Source of the DNA: Halorarius litoreus
GTDB lineage: Archaea; Halobacteriota; Halobacteria; Halobacteriales; Haloarculaceae
NCBI RefSeq assembly: GCF_024362405.1
Contig: NZ_CP101454.1
Span: 2,542,001-2,606,000 of the forward strand
Length of the DNA: 64,000 nucleotides
Direction: 5' to 3'
Shown here: in pieces, positions 60,795 to 64,000 of the stretch
Layout of the letters: each line of letters begins with the position of its first letter
Numbering within the stretch: the stretch's first letter is position 1
Translations under genes and position numbers: made by a program
Notes under the pieces: generated by a model
Databases searched by the model: none
Told to the model about the DNA's origin: nothing
What the model saw: only the letters and a program-made list of their open reading frames with translations

Positions 60795-61385
60795 TCACGG
60801 CTCGTTCTCGTCGCGCATCGCCAGTCCCGCGAGGTGGGGCGACTCGGGGACGATGATCTCCTCGCTGCCGAGCCGCGCGGCGTTCTCGCTTCCCGGCAGA
60901 CAGAACACGGGGACGCCGGTCGAGACGCCCGCCTCGGCGCGCGTGCCGACGACGCGGGTGCCGATCTCCTCGTAGGAGCGTCGTCGGAACAGCTCGCCGA
61001 ACCCCGGGAGCGTCTTGTCGAACAGCGGTCGAACCGCCTCGACGGTCACGTCGTCGGGCGTGACGCCCGTGCCGCCCGTCGTGACGACGACGTGGGTGTC
61101 GTCACGCTCGACGAGTCGGTCGACGATACCTTGCACGCGGTCGAACTCGTCGCGGACGAGCTCGCGCTGAATGATCTCGTGGCCCTCGGCCTCGAACGCC
61201 GCCGCGATGGCGTCACCCGCGGGGTCGTCGTCGAGCGAGCGCGAGGAGGAGATGGTGACGATGGCCACCCCGAGCGTGTCGACGTCGTGGTGGTGGTGGT
61301 CGTGCTCGTGTCCGCGGTGGTCGTGCTCGTCGTGCTCGTCGCCGAGTTCGTGTTCGTCACGGCCGGTGAGGGGGCGGTCGCTCAT
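60795..61385 (-). CDS. moaB: MoaB/MogA-type molybdopterin synthesis protein
   Basis: A 196-residue MoaB-family protein that adenylylates molybdopterin. The signature is VVVTTGGTGVTPDDVTVEAV, followed by FRRRSYEEIGTRVV and LPGSENAARLG. The N-terminal 30 residues are rich in His and Asp (DEHDEHDHRGHEHDHHHHD), a metal-binding-looking extension not usual in bacterial homologues. It converges on the HTH gene. Confidence 0.92.
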   Translation of the reverse strand: MSDRPLTGRDEHELGDEHDEHDHRGHEHDHHHHDVDTLGVAIVTISSSRSLDDDPAGDAIAAAFEAEGHEIIQRELVRDEFDRVQGIVDRLVERDDTHVVVTTGGTGVTPDDVTVEAVRPLFDKTLPGFGELFRRRSYEEIGTRVVGTRAEAGVSTGVPVFCLPGSENAARLGSEEIIVPESPHLAGLAMRDENEP

Positions 61386-61419
61386 ACTCGTCGTCGGGGG
61401 CCGACGACCAAAAAGCCGG

Positions 61420-61851
61420 TCACGGGTTCGGATCGCGGCCGCGGGTGAGCGCGCCCCCGACGAGCACGAGACCCAGTCCGCCGCCGAGGGGTGCGACGAC
61501 TCGGGTCGGGTGCCACGGCGTGCAGCCGCCGTCCGACCGAATGCGGACGAGGTAGCGGTCGCCCTCGTAGGTGACGACCTGTTCGTCGATGGCGTCGCGG
61601 GCGGTGAGCACCTGTCCGTCGTCCGCGAGCGCGCTCCTGAACACCGTCTGTTCGTCGACCGAGAGGTCCTCGTAGCTGCCCGTCGAGTAGCCGTCGGTCG
61701 AGGCGTTCGTCGCGGTCACGTCGCTAACGGAGACGAACTGGACCGCCTGACACTGCTGTTCGTGGAGGTGCGTCGCTGCACCCACGCCGGTGGTCAGGAA
61801 GCCGACCAGCAGCAGGGTGAGCCCGAGATACGTCCAGCGAGTGACTGCCAC
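61420..61851 (-). CDS. Membrane-anchored small protein
   Basis: A 143-residue protein with a span near residues 8-26, an external part with a Cys pair (QQCQAV, GGCTPW) and a second span near 118-138. No family recognised. Divergent from the oxidoreductase gene at 61,935, with 83 bases between them. Confidence 0.65.
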   Translation of the reverse strand: MAVTRWTYLGLTLLLVGFLTTGVGAATHLHEQQCQAVQFVSVSDVTATNASTDGYSTGSYEDLSVDEQTVFRSALADDGQVLTARDAIDEQVVTYEGDRYLVRIRSDGGCTPWHPTRVVAPLGGGLGLVLVGGALTRGRDPNP

Positions 61852-61934
61852 ACCGGCTCTTCGAGCGACCAGCTATGGGCCTTCTGCCTTCGGCCATCGC
61901 CACGGTTTTGACGCCCCCACCCGGAGAGCCGGTA

Positions 61935-62972
61935 ATGAAAGGCGTATTCTACGACGAACACGGCGATGCGGACGTGCTGCAGTACGGCGACCTCCCGGAG
62001 CCGGAGGTCGGGCGAGGCGACGTCCTCGTCGACGTGAAAGCCGGCGCGCTCAACCATCTCGACGTCTGGACGCGCAAAGGGATGCCGTCGCCGGGCGTGT
62101 TCCCACACATCCCGGGGAGTGACGCCGCGGGCGTCGTCACCGAGGTCGGCGAAGACGTCACGCGATTCGACGAAGGCGACCACGTCGCCGTCGCCGCCGG
62201 GTCGTTTTGCGGCGACTGCGAGTTCTGCCGGCAGGGCGAGGAGTCGCTGTGTGAGCGGTTCACCATCCTCGGCGAGCACTCGACGGGCGTCCACTCCGAA
62301 TTCGCCGCGCTCCCCGAGGAGAACCTCGTGCTCGTCCCCGACCACGTCGACTGGGAGACGGCGGCTGCTGCACCGCTCGTGTTCCAGACCGCGTGGCGGA
62401 TGCTCCACTCACGCGCCGAACTGAAGGCGGGCGAGTCGGTGCTCGTGCTCGGGGCGTCGGGCGGGGTCGGCCACGCCGCGGTCCAGATCGCCGACCACGC
62501 GGGCGCCGAGGTGTACGCCACCGGCTCCTCGCAGGCGAAACTCGACGCAGCCGAGGAACTCGGCGCGGACCACGCCATCGACTACGAGGAGACAGACTTC
62601 GCCGAGGCGATCGACGACCTGACCGACGGCCGGGGCGTCGACGTCGTCGTCGACCACATCGGTGGTCCGACGTGGCAGAAGTCCATCGCGTCGCTCGCGA
62701 AGGGCGGGCGTATCGTCACCTGCGGGGCCACGGCGGGGCCGAAGGTCGAGGTGAACCTCTCGAAGCTGTTCTGGAACCAGTACGACATCCTCGGGTCGAC
62801 GATGGGCGCGAACAGCGACATCGACGAGGTGCTCGAGCTGGTGTGGGACGGGACGTTCGAGCCGCAGATCCGTGACGTGCTGCCGATGAGCGAGGCCGCC
62901 GAAGCCCACCGACTGCTCGAAGACCGCGACGGGTTCGGGAAGGTCGTCGTCGTTCCCGACAGCGAGCTGTGA
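61935..62972 (+). CDS. Zinc-binding MDR oxidoreductase (alcohol/quinone type)
   Basis: A 345-residue medium-chain dehydrogenase from ATG 61,935 (MKGVFYDEHGDADVLQYGD). The structural-zinc cysteines are in CGDCEFCRQGEESLC, and VLVLGASGGVGHAAVQIADH is the dinucleotide fold. Catalytic-zinc ligands are less clear, so quinone oxidoreductase-like activity is possible. Substrate unknown. The next gene starts in its stop (GTGA). Confidence 0.88.
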   Translation: MKGVFYDEHGDADVLQYGDLPEPEVGRGDVLVDVKAGALNHLDVWTRKGMPSPGVFPHIPGSDAAGVVTEVGEDVTRFDEGDHVAVAAGSFCGDCEFCRQGEESLCERFTILGEHSTGVHSEFAALPEENLVLVPDHVDWETAAAAPLVFQTAWRMLHSRAELKAGESVLVLGASGGVGHAAVQIADHAGAEVYATGSSQAKLDAAEELGADHAIDYEETDFAEAIDDLTDGRGVDVVVDHIGGPTWQKSIASLAKGGRIVTCGATAGPKVEVNLSKLFWNQYDILGSTMGANSDIDEVLELVWDGTFEPQIRDVLPMSEAAEAHRLLEDRDGFGKVVVVPDSEL

Positions 62973-63307
62973 GCGACGACACGACGGCCTCGACCACGGA
63001 CGGCCGCGACGGCTACGTCCACGATCCGTCGGCGTTCGGCGCGGACGGCGAGCCCACGGAGTCGGCCGACCGCCACGGCGAGAAACCACGCGGCGAGGAC
63101 CGGGAGTTCGGCATCCGCGGGTGGATCCTCGTCGCGTGGGTCGTCATCGCGCTCGTCGTCGTGCCGTCGTATCTGTTCTTCTTCCCCCGCGCCGGCCAGA
63201 CGGTCCAGCTGTTCGGACTGGGGTTCCGCGACACCTACCTGTTCGTCCCGCTGCTGCCGGCGCTCGTGCTCGGCGCGCTCGCGGTGTGGGCGACGACCCG
63301 TCCGTAA
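62969..63307 (+). CDS. Small membrane protein coupled to the MDR gene
   Basis: A 112-residue protein started at GTG 62,969, overlapping the upstream stop by GTGA. The N-terminal 45 residues are acidic and polar, then two membrane spans near 52-72 and 88-108. No domain is recognised. Translational coupling suggests a shared role. Confidence 0.7.
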   Translation: MSDDTTASTTDGRDGYVHDPSAFGADGEPTESADRHGEKPRGEDREFGIRGWILVAWVVIALVVVPSYLFFFPRAGQTVQLFGLGFRDTYLFVPLLPALVLGALAVWATTRP

Positions 63308-63384
63308 CCGCCCCCGGACGCAGTTCGTGACCGCCGCCAATCAGGTGGCGATGTGGTTATTGCTCCGTGAAGCGTGGTAGCAGT

Positions 63385-63498
63385 ATGCACTATCAGGAGT
63401 GTACGGACTGTGGGGCCCGCTACCTGATGGGGATGTCGGGCGGCACCTGCACGAAGTGCGACGGCCCCCTCAGAACCATCCTACCGACCATCACGTAA
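63385..63498 (+). CDS. 37-residue zinc-ribbon micro-protein
   Basis: From ATG 63,385 to TAA 63,498: MHYQECTDCGARYLMGMSGG and CTKCDGPL. Two CxxC pairs at residues 6-9 and 22-25 form a rubredoxin-like knuckle. Very short zinc-ribbon proteins are frequent in haloarchaea and are easily missed. Function unknown. Confidence 0.6.
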   Translation: MHYQECTDCGARYLMGMSGGTCTKCDGPLRTILPTIT

Positions 63499-63874
63499 GC
63501 GCGGCCCACCACGGTTCGCGTGTGCTTGGAGTCGGGCCGGCGGGACGCCAGCGTGTCGCGCCGCCTGGGTCAGCGAGAGCGTTCCAGAACGGTACAGCGT
63601 CGACGCCGTGTCGAGTGCGTATGCACGCATGTAGTACGAACTATTCTCTAACGCACAGTATGTAAAACCTTTTGGCTAACAATGAATAGAATTTCAATAT
63701 GATTCTGCTATCGGTGTGCAGTTGTATTCTCATACTCGCGACTCTCGGGCGTTCGGTCACGCACATCTGCCACGATTGTTTCTTGTGTGTATCGGTCACA
63801 CATACCGTGGTACGGCGGCCGAAAATCCGGCCGAAACGGATGGCGTTATTACCCATGAGTCACAAGAAGCTGGT

Positions 63875-64000
63875 ATGTTCGACCGGCTCGTCGCTTTCGA
63901 CCGGAAACTGACCGAACAGCAGAAGATCACCGCGGGTGTCGCCGGGATACTCCTCGGCGTCGCGCTCATCGGCGCGCTCGCGTTCGCGGGCATCAGCTCG
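63875..64000 (+). CDS. Partial membrane protein, cut by the window edge
   Basis: The first 42 codons, starting MFDRLVAFDRKLTEQQKITA, with a hydrophobic span at residues 21-40. The gene runs off the window. Family unknown. Confidence 0.55.
   Translation, partial: MFDRLVAFDRKLTEQQKITAGVAGILLGVALIGALAFAGISS

Overview
The window is chromosomal DNA of an extremely halophilic archaeon (class Halobacteria). The evidence is the very high GC of most genes, strongly acidic proteins, leaderless genes with TATA-like boxes about 25-30 bases before the start codon, twin-arginine lipoproteins, a PGF-CTERM surface protein, transcription factor S, deoxyhypusine synthase, Cbf5/TruB-type pseudouridine synthase and an Orc1/Cdc6 protein. 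The genus cannot be told from this sequence alone.

Region 1 (1-15,300) is ordinary core genome: an orphan 2-oxoacid dehydrogenase E1 alpha gene, a flavin-binding small protein, deoxyhypusine synthase, a beta-RFAP synthase-like GHMP protein, a RecA/KaiC-like ATPase with a damaged P-loop, two zinc or coiled-coil proteins, transcription factor S, glutamate dehydrogenase, dihydroxy-acid dehydratase and a 640-residue secreted PGF-CTERM protein.

Region 2 (about 15,300-41,300) is a 26-kb accessory island of visibly lower GC. It holds two IS5-type transposase genes, each convergent with passenger genes inside matching terminal repeats; nine directly oriented copies of a roughly 95-base interspersed repeat; related hairpin repeats, one of them split by a 139-base MITE-like insert; several decayed genes; and small cargo genes. 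The cargo includes four stand-alone HalOD1 mini-proteins, two DUF7344 proteins, a CuA-type cupredoxin, a DUF326 cysteine-rich helical protein, AzlCD, an M14-type deacylase, an Orc1/Cdc6 protein and a PD-(D/E)XK-like protein. The most striking unit is a minus-strand operon HalOD1 - double KaiC ATPase - LOV/PAS histidine kinase. The right end is a chain of eight small overlapping genes that starts 62 bases beyond the 3' end of a tRNA-Pro(GGG) gene, the layout expected of an element integrated at a tRNA.

Region 3 (41,331-64,000) returns to core genome: the truB/cbf5-cmk-DUF106-adk cluster (with two extra genes), TrkA/TrkH potassium uptake, an aldo/keto reductase, an MBL hydrolase, a class V aminotransferase, pyrG-guaAB, a UspA plus APC permease-Usp pair, a Bat/HTH_10 regulator, moaB, an MDR oxidoreductase, small membrane and zinc proteins, and the start of a membrane protein cut by the window edge.

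The core regions are housekeeping. In the island, signalling modules (HalOD1, DUF7344, KaiC, LOV kinase), copper-binding proteins and remnants are separated by repeats, which suggests repeated gain and loss of small cassettes.
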